DNA from: Pseudomonadota bacterium
GTDB lineage: Bacteria; Pseudomonadota; Gammaproteobacteria; Burkholderiales; Burkholderiaceae_C
Direction of reading: 5' to 3'
Assembly (NCBI GenBank): GCA_021819435.1
Contig: JAKARB010000017.1
Span: 40,885 to 104,884, forward strand
Length of the DNA stretch: 64,000 nucleotides
Shown: one piece after another, positions 40,909-48,954 of the stretch
Layout: the number at the start of each line of letters is the position of its first letter
Numbering within the stretch: position 1 is the stretch's first letter
Program-made: the position numbers and the translations under genes
The notes under the pieces: generated by a model
Database searches by the model: none
Told to the model about the DNA's origin: nothing
What the model saw: the letters and a program-made list of their open reading frames with translations, nothing else

Positions 40909-41183
40909 TTTTGCGGGACGTCGCCCACGAGTTCCAAGGTCTTCGGATTGAAATAGGCTTCGCGGCGCTTGCCCTTGCCATCGAAGCCATAAACCTCGTA
41001 GCAGCCGTTGTCGATCTTGACCTTGCGCACGTCCCAGCCGTCGGCCTTGAGCTTGTCGGCCAGCTCTTCCTTGGGCTGCCATTCCTTGCTGGGTTCGGTG
41101 CACTTGAAATCGCCGTGGGCCATGGCGGCGTGACCAACGAGGCCGAGAACGATCGAGAGGATGATGCGATGCAGCTTGTTCAT
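40905..41183 (-). CDS. PepSY domain-containing exported protein
   Basis: The 92-residue protein has a signal peptide (about residues 1-22, ending in AAMA) and one PepSY domain: LADKLKADGWDVRKVKIDNGCYEVYGFDGKGKRREAYFNPKTLELV, read in parts. Short proteins of this kind commonly accompany cytochrome b561 partners. It overlaps the cytochrome gene by four bases and follows the PiuC-type gene by 22 bases. It probably acts in the periplasm beside the cytochrome; the exact role is not known. Confidence 0.87.
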   Translation of the reverse strand: MNKLHRIILSIVLGLVGHAAMAHGDFKCTEPSKEWQPKEELADKLKADGWDVRKVKIDNGCYEVYGFDGKGKRREAYFNPKTLELVGDVPQK

Positions 41184-41205
41184 GGTGTTGTCAGGTTGGG
41201 GGGAG

Positions 41206-41889
41206 TCAGACGTCGGCCCACATGCGCAGCAGGTTGTGGTACGTGCCAGTCAAGCCGACCAGGGAATCGTCGTGGTCATGCAGGGCGCGCAGGCGAGTCA
41301 GGTTGGTGTCGAGATCGAACAGCAGCCGTCGTTGTTCATCGCTGCGCACCATGCTTTCGATCCAGAAGAAACTGGCTAAGCGGTGTCCACGCGTGACCGG
41401 TTCGACCCGATGAACGCTGGTGCCTGGGTAGATGATCATGTCACCGGCGGGCAGCTTGACTCGTTTCTCACCGAAGGTGTCTTCGATCACGAGGTCGCCG
41501 CCATCGTATTCATCGGGGTCAGCGAGGAACAGGGTGGCCGAGATGTCAGTGCGGACGCGCTGGCCGATCTCGTTGTTCACGCGGATGGCGTTGTCCACAT
41601 GACTGCCATATTGCGCGTGTGAACCGCCATAACGATTGAACAGCGGCGGCACGATGCGCCTTGGCAATGCAGCCGAGAAGAACAGCGTGTTGCGGTCCAG
41701 CGCAGGCAGGATCAGCGCACGCAGTCGCTTGGCGTGTTCGCCTTGTTGTGCCAGCTGCTCGTTGTCCTTGACCAGGGCGGCTTGACGGCCGGCGGTGACC
41801 TGGCCGAGCACCCAGGGGGCTTCGGCCAGGATGTTGCGGGCTTGCCGCAACTCGTCGGGAGTCAGGACCTGGGGGATGTGGAGCAGCAT
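41206..41889 (-). CDS. piuC: PKHD-type Fe(II)/2-oxoglutarate hydroxylase (PiuC/YbiX)
   Basis: The 227-residue enzyme has the double-stranded beta-helix dioxygenase core. Fe(II) ligands are His97 and Asp99 (GSHVDN) and His160 (TSVHRV), with 2-oxoglutarate-binding Arg170 in RGHRLAS. Length and motifs match PiuC of Pseudomonas and YbiX of E. coli, iron-regulated genes next to catecholate-type TonB receptors. It lies 11 bases after a TonB-dependent receptor gene and 22 bases before the PepSY gene, all leftward. Its substrate is unknown even in well-studied bacteria. Confidence 0.93.
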   Translation of the reverse strand: MLLHIPQVLTPDELRQARNILAEAPWVLGQVTAGRQAALVKDNEQLAQQGEHAKRLRALILPALDRNTLFFSAALPRRIVPPLFNRYGGSHAQYGSHVDNAIRVNNEIGQRVRTDISATLFLADPDEYDGGDLVIEDTFGEKRVKLPAGDMIIYPGTSVHRVEPVTRGHRLASFFWIESMVRSDEQRRLLFDLDTNLTRLRALHDHDDSLVGLTGTYHNLLRMWADV

Positions 41890-41900
41890 GGCTTGGCGGG

Positions 41901-44198
41901 TCAGAACTTCGCGGTCAGGGTGACCTGGACCAGTCGGCCGGCACCGGGGACGTAGAAGCCACGGTAAACCTGATCAGCATAAACCTTGTTGGCCACGTTG
42001 GTGACGTTGGCCTTGACCGTGTAAGCATTGTTCACGGCGTACTCTGCCATCAGATCCAGCGTTGCGAAGCCGGGGGCGTTGTAGACGCCATTGGCGGCGT
42101 TGCTGATGTCTGCAGGAGCCTGCTTGCTTCGGAAATTCACGCCCACACCGCCACGCCATTGAGGCAAGAACTTGTAGGTGTTCCACACGGTGCCGCTGTG
42201 ACGGGGTGTCAGACCGGGGCGATCGCCTTTGCGGTTGCCCGCCAGGGCCGTGCCCTGATTGGCTGCAGCCGGGGGAGCAGCTTCATCGACCCGTGCTTCC
42301 GGGATCCAGGTGTAGGAAGCGTAGATGTCCCACTTGTCCGTGATCTGCCCGGTGATGTCCATGTCGAAACCGGTGGCGTGGCGTTTGCCAGACAGAAGCA
42401 TGCGCGCGGTGGCATTGTCCGGGTCGGTGTTGCGCTCGTTGAGCTTGGTAGCGCGGAAGATGGCCAAGCGTGTCGTCACGCGGCCGTCTTCAGAGTCGAG
42501 CTTGGCACCGAACTCGATGTTCTCGCTTGATTCGGGTGGTGTGCTGGCGCTGGCGGAGTTGTACGAGTAGGTGTCGCCCGAAGTGTTGAACGACGTGCCA
42601 TACGAGAAGTGGTAGGAGTCCAGCGCATTGGGCTGGAACAGCACGCCAGCACGTTTGCTGATCTTGTTGATGCTTTGCTTGTAGTTGGCGGTAGGCTGGT
42701 TGGCGGCATTGGCCGTGTTGAAGGTCGTGTAGTCACCGTTGAAGTAGTCGTAGCGCAGGCCACCGAGCACCTTCCACATGGGGGCGATCTGCACCAGGTC
42801 TTGCAGGTAGGTGCCAACTCCTTTTGCGCTAAAGCGTTGCGCTCTGCGCAGGATGCGAGTGGACTCATCGACCGACGCGCCATCATTCGGGTTGCCCGCA
42901 GTGGTGCTGGGTTTGTTCAGTGTGATGCCGCCGTTGGTGCCATTAGGTGCTTGAGTGACGTCGCGGTTTTCACGCGAAAAGTCAATGCCGGTGGTGATCT
43001 CGTGCTTCATGCCCAGCAGTTGGTGCTTGCCGGTGTAGTCGGTCTGGGCTTGTAGCAAATCCATGTTCTGGATTTTGATTTGGCTGCCTCGGCTGAACAC
43101 CGTGGCACCGCTGAAGTTGCTCAGGTCAGCCGTTGAGCCAGTGGGGAAGCTGATGGTGCTGGCGCGCAAGTCGCGTTTGAAGTCACCTTTGCGAATAACG
43201 GTCTTGAGTTCGGATCCGCCGCCCAGCTTGAGCGTGTTCATGTAGGTGTACACGTCGCCCTCTGTGCGGTTGTAGTCGCTGGACATGCCGTAGTAGTTGG
43301 CAGGGTCCAAGTGGCTGTTGACGGTGCGGGCCCCCTGACCATCGGTGCTCTTCGGCTTGATCCAGGGCAGACCATAGTTGATGCCGTTGTCGTTGTTGAT
43401 GTGCAGCACGCTGACCTGGTGCTCCACCTTCTTGCCGATGCCCCAGCGATAGCTCGCGGCCAGGCCGTATTTGTCGATGCTGCTGCCTGCACCGTTGTTG
43501 TTGGCCTCGGTTCGCATGGCGTTGATGCGCAGGGCCGCATCTTCACCCGTCTGGATGTTGAAATCACCTGTCAGGCGCTTGTAATCATGGTTGCCGACGG
43601 TCACGTTGACTTCGTGGGCAGTTTCCAGGAAAGGTGCCTTGCTGACCTGGTTGACCGCGCCGCCGGTGGAGCCTCGTCCAAACAACATCGAGGCCGAGCC
43701 GCGCAGCAACTCCAGCCGGTCCAGATTGAAGGTATCTCGGTCGTAGATGGCCGGGTCGCGCACGCCGTCCAAGAAGATGTCGCCGGTGGTCTGGAGCGAG
43801 AAGCCGCGCAGGCGGATGTCTTCCTCTCCACCTTCAGCCGCTTGGAATGTGATGCCAGCCGTCTGCCGCAGCACATCCTTCATGGTGTCTAGGTTGCGAT
43901 CTGCGATCAGCTTCTCGGTCACCACGGTGATGGATTGCGGGATGTCGCGCAGCGCTTGCTTGCCTTTGCCGATCGTTGTTGTCGTGGCCTGGTAGGTGCT
44001 CTTGGCTTCGGGCTTTTGCGATGCCTTGTCGGTGACGGTGACCGCTGGCAGGGTGCTTTCCTGGGCGGGCGACTCCTGGCTCTGGGCCATCGACACGGAG
44101 CTCAACAAGCTCAACCCCATCCCAGCAGCCAGGGCGCCAAGTGGCATCGGAGCAGGGCGCACGATTTGTTGTTTTTGACGGGACGCGGGACGGGACAT
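41901..44198 (-). CDS. TonB-dependent siderophore receptor (Fiu/PiuA-like)
   Basis: The 765-residue outer-membrane receptor has a signal peptide (about residues 1-38, ending in SVSMAQ). The TonB-box region is followed by a plug domain with [21 protein letters not shown] and [22 protein letters not shown] (read in parts) and [18 protein letters not shown] 22-stranded barrel ends in TLTAKF with terminal Phe. It resembles Fiu/PiuA-type catecholate receptors, consistent with piuC next door. ATG at 44198 has GGAG upstream. A Fur-box-like promoter lies at 44287-44315. It probably heads a five-gene iron operon. Confidence 0.93.
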   Translation of the reverse strand: MSRPASRQKQQIVRPAPMPLGALAAGMGLSLLSSVSMAQSQESPAQESTLPAVTVTDKASQKPEAKSTYQATTTTIGKGKQALRDIPQSITVVTEKLIADRNLDTMKDVLRQTAGITFQAAEGGEEDIRLRGFSLQTTGDIFLDGVRDPAIYDRDTFNLDRLELLRGSASMLFGRGSTGGAVNQVSKAPFLETAHEVNVTVGNHDYKRLTGDFNIQTGEDAALRINAMRTEANNNGAGSSIDKYGLAASYRWGIGKKVEHQVSVLHINNDNGINYGLPWIKPKSTDGQGARTVNSHLDPANYYGMSSDYNRTEGDVYTYMNTLKLGGGSELKTVIRKGDFKRDLRASTISFPTGSTADLSNFSGATVFSRGSQIKIQNMDLLQAQTDYTGKHQLLGMKHEITTGIDFSRENRDVTQAPNGTNGGITLNKPSTTAGNPNDGASVDESTRILRRAQRFSAKGVGTYLQDLVQIAPMWKVLGGLRYDYFNGDYTTFNTANAANQPTANYKQSINKISKRAGVLFQPNALDSYHFSYGTSFNTSGDTYSYNSASASTPPESSENIEFGAKLDSEDGRVTTRLAIFRATKLNERNTDPDNATARMLLSGKRHATGFDMDITGQITDKWDIYASYTWIPEARVDEAAPPAAANQGTALAGNRKGDRPGLTPRHSGTVWNTYKFLPQWRGGVGVNFRSKQAPADISNAANGVYNAPGFATLDLMAEYAVNNAYTVKANVTNVANKVYADQVYRGFYVPGAGRLVQVTLTAKF

Positions 44199-44282
44199 GA
44201 ACAACTCCAGAAAGCAAGGCGCCTCTGAATGGGCACCTGAGAAGATTGGGTACAGCGGACGCCGGCGGCGCATAACAAGAAT

Positions 44283-44315
44283 GTAAATGATAACAATTCT
44301 TGATTGTATTGTTAA
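44283..44315 (-). promoter_or_regulatory. Promoter and Fur-box-like site of the siderophore receptor
   Basis: On the - strand -35 TTAACA (44310-44315) and -10 TATCAT (44287-44292) are 17 bp apart. The -10 and spacer contain AATGATAACAATT on the + strand, similar to the Fur consensus built of GATAAT repeats. The site lies about 90 bases upstream of the receptor ATG. Confidence 0.65.
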
Positions 44316-44455
44316 GGGATGTGTTGCTCTGTGCCACCAGGACGGCGGCTGTCGGTGGTGATGCGATCACCTTGATTGACGTGGATCAACCTGAGCTGTG
44401 AAGACGAAGGCCCGACCTCTCCCGAGGCCGGGCCTGTCCTTTTCTGATTCAAACG

Positions 44456-44590
44456 AAAAAAGCGTTTGCCGCCGACCCTGTCTGCCACCATTTCGACCCC
44501 CACAGTCGATCCGGCGACATCCCCACCACGGTCTGCCCGGCGGGCCTCAGGTCCCACCGGCTTGTCAGACAAGGTCTGTGCGACAAACGC
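44456..44590 (-). ncRNA. Candidate Fur-regulated small RNA (or leader)
   Basis: A strong promoter predicts a leftward transcript starting near 44590. Its first seven bases, GCGTTTG (44590-44584), are complementary to CAAACGC at 44468-44462, which is followed at once by a run of six T. This would close a transcript of about 135 bases ending in U residues. No convincing gene is encoded: the best frame is a 23-codon ATG frame. It could instead be a long leader of the siderophore receptor operon. Confidence 0.4.
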
Positions 44591-44596
44591 GTAGCT

Positions 44597-44625
44597 ATAT
44601 TAACGATAATCATTCTCATTTGCAA
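44597..44625 (-). promoter_or_regulatory. Leftward sigma-70 promoter with Fur box in the spacer
   Basis: On the - strand -35 TTGCAA (44620-44625) and -10 TAATAT (44597-44602) are exactly 17 bp apart. The spacer reads ATGAGAATGATTATCGT, which matches the Fur consensus. Fur bound here would block the promoter. No gene starts within 380 bases downstream. Confidence 0.75.
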
Positions 44626-44708
44626 GAGACCACATCAATGATGTGGTCGAGCCAACGAACGGATGCCTGGCGCCCAGTCGTCGGCTCTTCGGCTTTTTGC
44701 TCAGCTCG

Positions 44709-45689
44709 TCAAGTCAACGAGCCACCGGTCGTCTTGCTCACTTCGAGCTTGGGAGCCGTCCTCACACTCCACACCATGGTGATGGCCAGGATGGCGATCA
44801 CCACCCCCAGCGACACCATCACCGGGATCTTGTAGATGTCGATGAGCATCATCTTCGTGCCGATGAAGACCAGGATCACCGCCAGGCCGTAGCTCAGCAG
44901 GTGGAACTTGGCGGCCATGGCGGCCAGCAGGAAGTACATCGCGCGCAGGCCCAGGATGGCGAAGATGTTCGACGTCAGCACGATGAAGGGATCGGACGTG
45001 ATGGCGTAGATGGCGGGGATGGAGTCGACCGCAAAGATCACGTCGGTGAAGCCCACCAGGGCGACGACCAGCAGCAGCGGGGTGGCCACCTTCACGCCGT
45101 TCTGCACGGTCCAGAAGTTCTCGCCGTCGAAGTGCTTGCTCACGGGCATGACCTTGCGCAGGAACTTCAGCGCGGGGTTGCCTTCGAGGTCGGGCTCCTG
45201 GTCGGCGGCCCACCACATCTTGATGCCGGTGAAGACCAGGAAGGCGCCGAACACGTAGAGGATCCAGTGGAACTGGCTGATCAGCCAACCGCCCACCAGG
45301 ATCATCACCGTGCGCAACACGATGGCGCCGATGATGCCGATCATCAGCACCCGCTTCTGGTAGGCCGGCGGCACCGCGAAGTAGGTGAAGATCATCAGGA
45401 AGACGAAGATGTTGTCCACCGCCAGCGACTTCTCGATGAGGTAGCCGGTGAGGAACTCGATCGCCTTGGTGTTGGCCACCGCCGTGCCCAGCTCTTGCTG
45501 GTAGGCCCACCACAGCAGGCCGTTGAAGGCGAGTGACAGGGCCACCCATATGGCGGACCACTTGATGGCTTCGGGGACGGTGACTTCGTGGGCGCCTTGT
45601 TTTTTCAGGACGACGAAGTCGACGAAGAGCGCCACGATGACGATGGCGGCGAAGACGGCCCACAACCAGGCCGGGACGGTGCTGAACAT
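44709..45689 (-). CDS. TerC-family membrane protein, probable manganese exporter
   Basis: The 326-residue inner-membrane protein has about nine helices and the TerC hallmarks: LAVDNIFVFLMIF and FTDVIFAVDSIPAIYAIT, each with a conserved Asp in a membrane helix. It resembles Alx/YkoY-type TerC proteins. ATG at 45689 has GGAG upstream on the - strand. A yybP-ykoY manganese riboswitch in the leader (45758-45883) indicates induction by Mn(II), so manganese efflux or metalation of exported enzymes is likely rather than tellurite resistance. It is a single gene between the haem operon and the siderophore locus. Confidence 0.93.
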   Translation of the reverse strand: MFSTVPAWLWAVFAAIVIVALFVDFVVLKKQGAHEVTVPEAIKWSAIWVALSLAFNGLLWWAYQQELGTAVANTKAIEFLTGYLIEKSLAVDNIFVFLMIFTYFAVPPAYQKRVLMIGIIGAIVLRTVMILVGGWLISQFHWILYVFGAFLVFTGIKMWWAADQEPDLEGNPALKFLRKVMPVSKHFDGENFWTVQNGVKVATPLLLVVALVGFTDVIFAVDSIPAIYAITSDPFIVLTSNIFAILGLRAMYFLLAAMAAKFHLLSYGLAVILVFIGTKMMLIDIYKIPVMVSLGVVIAILAITMVWSVRTAPKLEVSKTTGGSLT

Positions 45690-45757
45690 GCAGATGCTCC
45701 GGTGAACAAACATGACGCAGCCATCGAACAAGTCGAAAGGCTGCGCGCCTGTGCACC

Positions 45758-45883
45758 GAAAGGTCTTGCGAGGCGGGCCTGGCGGCCTGCCGTGTCACCC
45801 GGGTCAGGGGCCCTTGCGGCCCCCGCCGTACTGACGGGTCGACACCAACCGGGTGAGCGGAGAGCTACTCCCCCTTCGGACCT
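45758..45883 (-). promoter_or_regulatory. yybP-ykoY manganese riboswitch
   Basis: On the - strand AGGTC (45883-45879) and GACCT form P1. The 5' conserved GAAGGGGGAGTAGC, a long internal helix GTGTCGACCCGTCA/TGACCCGGGTGACAC with a GGGGCC-type arm, and the 3' GCAAGACCTTTC follow in the family order. These are the conserved parts of the Mn(II)-sensing yybP-ykoY class, often found in front of TerC-type genes. Confidence 0.88.
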
Positions 45884-45887
45884 GCGA

Positions 45888-45917
45888 AGTTTACACAGGC
45901 CTCGCAAGGTCGAGCAA
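45888..45917 (-). promoter_or_regulatory. Probable promoter of the TerC-family gene
   Basis: On the - strand -35 TTGCTC (45912-45917) and -10 TAAACT (45888-45893) are 18 bp apart. A start near 45881 would place the riboswitch at the very 5' end of the transcript. Confidence 0.55.
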
Positions 45918-45957
45918 GGCCCGGGTCATTGAGTGAAAAGGGAAGCGTTGTTTTTGC

Positions 45958-46773
45958 TCAATCCGTCGCGGCCGGCGCCATGGCCGAGAGGGCCAGCCAA
46001 CTGCGAGATCGGCCAGCCTGGCCGGGCCGTGGCAGGCGCTCGCACAGCACGCCCCATATGCGCTGGATCAGCGAGGGCTGCAGCACCTCTTCGCAGCGGC
46101 CCAGGGTGTCGAGTCGGCCGTCGCGCATGACCAGGGCCTGGTCAGCGTAGGACTCGGCGAGGTTGAGGTCGTGCAGCACGACGATGACGCCGTGGCCTTG
46201 CGCGGCCAGTTGCCGCATCAGGCGCATCACGCTGTGTTGGTGGGCGAGGTCGAGCGCGGCGGTGGGCTCGTCGAGCATCAGCCAGCGGGGTGCGGCGTCG
46301 TCGGGGTGCGGGGTGACCTGGGCCAGCACGCGGGCGAGTTGCACACGCGCCTTTTCGCCGCCCGAGAGGCCGGCGTGCAGGCGGTCGATCAGGTGCAGGG
46401 CGCCGACGGTGTCCAGGCACTGCTCGACCAGTTCGCTTTCCATCGGGTGAGGGCAGCCGGCGTGCGGATGGCGGCCCATGCGCACGATGTCACGCACGCT
46501 GAAGTCGAAGGGCACTTGCAATTCCTGCGAGAGCAGGGCGCGGTGGCGGGCGAGTTCGACCGTGTCCCAATCGGCCAGCAGGCGGCCGTGCAGGTGCACG
46601 CGCCGGGCGCTGCCGCCTTCGAGCCCGCACAGGGCGTGCAGCAGGGTGGATTTGCCCGCGCCATTGGGGCCGAGCACCGCGTGCACCTGGCCGGCTTGCA
46701 ATTGCACGAAGGGCACGTCGAGCACGCGGCGCTCACCGTGGCGCACATGGAGGTCGTGGGCGGACAGGCTCAT
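45958..46773 (-). CDS. hmuV: Haem ABC transporter ATP-binding protein
   Basis: The 271-residue ATPase has Walker A GPNGAGKS (residues 35-42), signature LSGGE (136-140), Walker B LMLDEP (165-170) and the H-loop VVLHDLN. RMGRHPHAG is typical of haem and siderophore importers. It powers haem import through the HmuU permease. ATG at 46773 has AAGGAG eight bases upstream; the longer frame is rejected. It lies 13 bases after hmuU and is the last gene of the haem operon. Confidence 0.93.
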   Translation of the reverse strand: MSLSAHDLHVRHGERRVLDVPFVQLQAGQVHAVLGPNGAGKSTLLHALCGLEGGSARRVHLHGRLLADWDTVELARHRALLSQELQVPFDFSVRDIVRMGRHPHAGCPHPMESELVEQCLDTVGALHLIDRLHAGLSGGEKARVQLARVLAQVTPHPDDAAPRWLMLDEPTAALDLAHQHSVMRLMRQLAAQGHGVIVVLHDLNLAESYADQALVMRDGRLDTLGRCEEVLQPSLIQRIWGVLCERLPRPGQAGRSRSWLALSAMAPAATD

Positions 46774-46786
46774 GGTCGGGGCTCCT

Positions 46787-47959
46787 TCAGAAAGCATGGT
46801 TGGCGCGGCCACGCAGCAGCCACAGGAAGGTGGGTGCGCCGATCAAGCCGGTCAGCACGCCCAACGGCATCTCGGCCGGCGCCAGCGCTGTGCGCGCCGC
46901 CGTGTCGGCCAGCAGCACCAGGCTGGCACCCAGCAACGCAGAACCGGGCAACACCGCGCGGTGCGATGGACCACAAAGCAGCCGCATCAGATGAGGCGCC
47001 AGCAGGCCGATGAAGCCCACCATGCCGATGACCGCGGTGACCGCCGCCACGGCCAGCGCGGCCAGGGCCACGCAGCGCCGCTGCAGAGCGGCCACGTTCA
47101 CGCCCGACAAGGTGGCCTGTGCCTCGCCGAGCGAGAGCGCGTCGAGTGGCGCGGCCAGGCGAGGTGCGAGCAGCAAGGTCAGCAGCACAGCCGGTGCCAC
47201 GCAGGCCACCGCCAGCCAGTGGCTGGGCGCGAGGCTGCCCAGCATCCAGAAGGTGAGCGCACGCAACTGGGCGTCGGTGGCGAAGTGGGTCAAGAGGCCC
47301 AGGGCCGAGCCAGCCAGCGCGTTGACGGCCACGCCCACCAGCAGCAGGCGGGTGACCGCGACGTGGCCATGCCGGCGCGCCAACCGCCAGACGGCGGCCG
47401 TGGTCAGCAGGGCCATGGCGAAGGCGCCCAGCATGGCGCCGCTCAGGCCCCACCAGCCGGTGTGGAAGCCGGCTGCCGTCCAGCCGGCCAGGGGCAGCAG
47501 CACGATGAAGGCGGCGGCCCCGAGCGCGGCGCCGGCCTGCACACCGATGAGTCCTGGGTCGGCCAGTGGGTTGCGAAACAGGCCCTGCACCATGGCGCCC
47601 GACACACCGAGCGCAGCACCGGCGAGCAACCCCATCGCGAGGCGCGGCGCGCGGATGTGCCAGAACACCTCCGCGCCGGAGACATCGCCGGTGTTGGTCG
47701 TGCCGAGTTGCAGCATGTCGCGCCAGCCCAGTGCGAAGGGGCCATGGCTGGCCGCTACCACCAAGCTGAGGAGCAGCAGCATGGCGGTTGCCAGCAAAGT
47801 CACGGGTGCGGACAGAAGGCGGCCGGGCTCGGCGCGCCAGCGCCGGCGTGGCGTGTGCGATGCCTGCGTTTGATTCGCGGAGCGAGCTTGAGCGGGCGAT
47901 GTCGATGGCGTCGCCACCGAGGCCGCATCCGTCTTGGTCGAAGGCAACGCCACGCTCAT
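46787..47959 (-). CDS. hmuU: Haem ABC transporter permease (FecCD family)
   Basis: The 390-residue inner-membrane permease has about ten helices. IRAPRLAMGLLAGAALGVSGAMVQGLFRNPLADPGLIG (read in parts) and MVGFIGLLAPHLMRLLCGPSHR are the FecCD hallmarks. An N-terminal cytoplasmic extension of about 45 polar residues is longer than usual. It transports haem from HmuT into the cytoplasm. Its ATG overlaps the hmuT stop (ATGA), and hmuV follows after 13 bases. Confidence 0.93.
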   Translation of the reverse strand: MSVALPSTKTDAASVATPSTSPAQARSANQTQASHTPRRRWRAEPGRLLSAPVTLLATAMLLLLSLVVAASHGPFALGWRDMLQLGTTNTGDVSGAEVFWHIRAPRLAMGLLAGAALGVSGAMVQGLFRNPLADPGLIGVQAGAALGAAAFIVLLPLAGWTAAGFHTGWWGLSGAMLGAFAMALLTTAAVWRLARRHGHVAVTRLLLVGVAVNALAGSALGLLTHFATDAQLRALTFWMLGSLAPSHWLAVACVAPAVLLTLLLAPRLAAPLDALSLGEAQATLSGVNVAALQRRCVALAALAVAAVTAVIGMVGFIGLLAPHLMRLLCGPSHRAVLPGSALLGASLVLLADTAARTALAPAEMPLGVLTGLIGAPTFLWLLRGRANHAF

Positions 47960-48954
47960 GCCAGGCCCTGTCGCAGTTCTTCGAGCGCGTCGGGCATGCG
48001 CGGGCCGAAGCCGAGCAAGGCCATGGTGTCGAAGCTGAGCACGCGTTGCCGGCGGCCCGCCGGGGTCATCTCCAGGCCCGGCAACGCCCAGAACTGGCGC
48101 AGGCCACCGAGCGCGGCCACCGATTCCTGCGTGGTCACGATCCAGTCGGGGCGGGCCTGCACGGCGCTTTCCGCGTTGAGCGCTCGCCAGCCTTGCACCT
48201 CGGCCATGGCGTTGCGCGCGCCCGCGTAGGTGAGCATGGCGTGTGCCCCGGTGCCGGAGCCGGCGAGCATCGGGGCGGGGCCATGGGCCATGATGAACAG
48301 GACGCTTGGCGCTTGGCCCGCGTGGTTCGCGCTGGCGCCATCGCGGCGGGCCACCTTCTGTTGCGTGGCTTGCCAGCGCTTGTTCAGGTCGGCGGACAAG
48401 GCTTGCGCGGCGGCCTGCCTTCGCGTGGCTTCGCCCACCAGCCTGACCTTCTCGATCAGGTCTTCGAAGCGGTGTTTCACGTTGACCAGCCGCAGCGGCA
48501 CGCCGGCTTGCCGCAGTTGAGCCAGCACAGCCGGCGGGCCGGCTTCGTCGGTGCCGAGCACGGCGTTCGGCTTGAGCGAGAGCAGGCCTTCGGCCGACAG
48601 CTGGCGCAGGTAGCCGACCTTGGGCGTGCGGTTGGCTGCGGCCGGGTGGGTGCTGGTGGTGTCGGTGCCGACCAGCATGTGCTGCGCTTCGAGCAGGTAG
48701 AACACCTCGGTCAGGCTGCCGTGGATGCTGACGATGCGGGGCTCGGTCGCGGCGTCGCGGGCGGTGTCGCGCGTGACATCACGCATGGCATCGCGCGTGG
48801 GTTCTGCGGCGAACGCCCGTGGCGTCGAACCCATCAACAGCGGCGTGGCCGCGAGCCCGCCGAACTGGCCCAGGCAGCCCAACCGGGCCGTGGCTTGCAG
48901 GACGCGGCGCCGTTGAGCATCGTGCTTGCGGTGCATCGGGTCTTGGTGGCTCAT
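47956..48954 (-). CDS. hmuT: Haem ABC transporter periplasmic binding protein
   Basis: The 332-residue binding protein belongs to the helical-backbone class III (BtuF/HmuT-like) family: RIVSIHGSLTEVFYLLEAQHMLVGTDTTS (read in parts), KVGYLRQLSAEGLLSLKPNAVLGTDEAGP and PDWIVTTQESVAALGG. The N-terminus has a leader with RRRVLQATARLG and cleavage near RAFAA; whether it uses Sec or Tat is unclear. ATG at 48954 overlaps the hmuS stop; Met7 is an alternative start. It receives haem from HmuR and hands it to HmuUV. Confidence 0.92.
   Translation of the reverse strand: MSHQDPMHRKHDAQRRRVLQATARLGCLGQFGGLAATPLLMGSTPRAFAAEPTRDAMRDVTRDTARDAATEPRIVSIHGSLTEVFYLLEAQHMLVGTDTTSTHPAAANRTPKVGYLRQLSAEGLLSLKPNAVLGTDEAGPPAVLAQLRQAGVPLRLVNVKHRFEDLIEKVRLVGEATRRQAAAQALSADLNKRWQATQQKVARRDGASANHAGQAPSVLFIMAHGPAPMLAGSGTGAHAMLTYAGARNAMAEVQGWRALNAESAVQARPDWIVTTQESVAALGGLRQFWALPGLEMTPAGRRQRVLSFDTMALLGFGPRMPDALEELRQGLA

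Larger units (their letters stand above)
44199..44708. other. Intergenic region with two Fur-type promoters
   Basis: No convincing protein gene lies between the siderophore receptor and the TerC-type gene. A frame of 86 codons on the - strand (44312-44572) starts with TTG, lacks family features and is not called. The region holds the receptor promoter (44287-44315), an AGGCCCG/CGGGCCT hairpin (44408-44435), and a second leftward Fur-type promoter (44597-44625) whose transcript has no evident gene. Confidence 0.6.

Noticed and set aside
44408..44435. AGGCCCG/CGGGCCT hairpin as an intrinsic terminator
   Set aside because: The stem is good, but only interrupted T residues follow on each strand. 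It may act as a weak or secondary 3' end and is not called.
44312..44572. Leftward frame of 86 codons downstream of the orphan Fur promoter
   Set aside because: It starts with TTG, has no clear ribosome-binding site, runs through a GC-rich hairpin and shows no family features. A small RNA or leader explains the promoter better.
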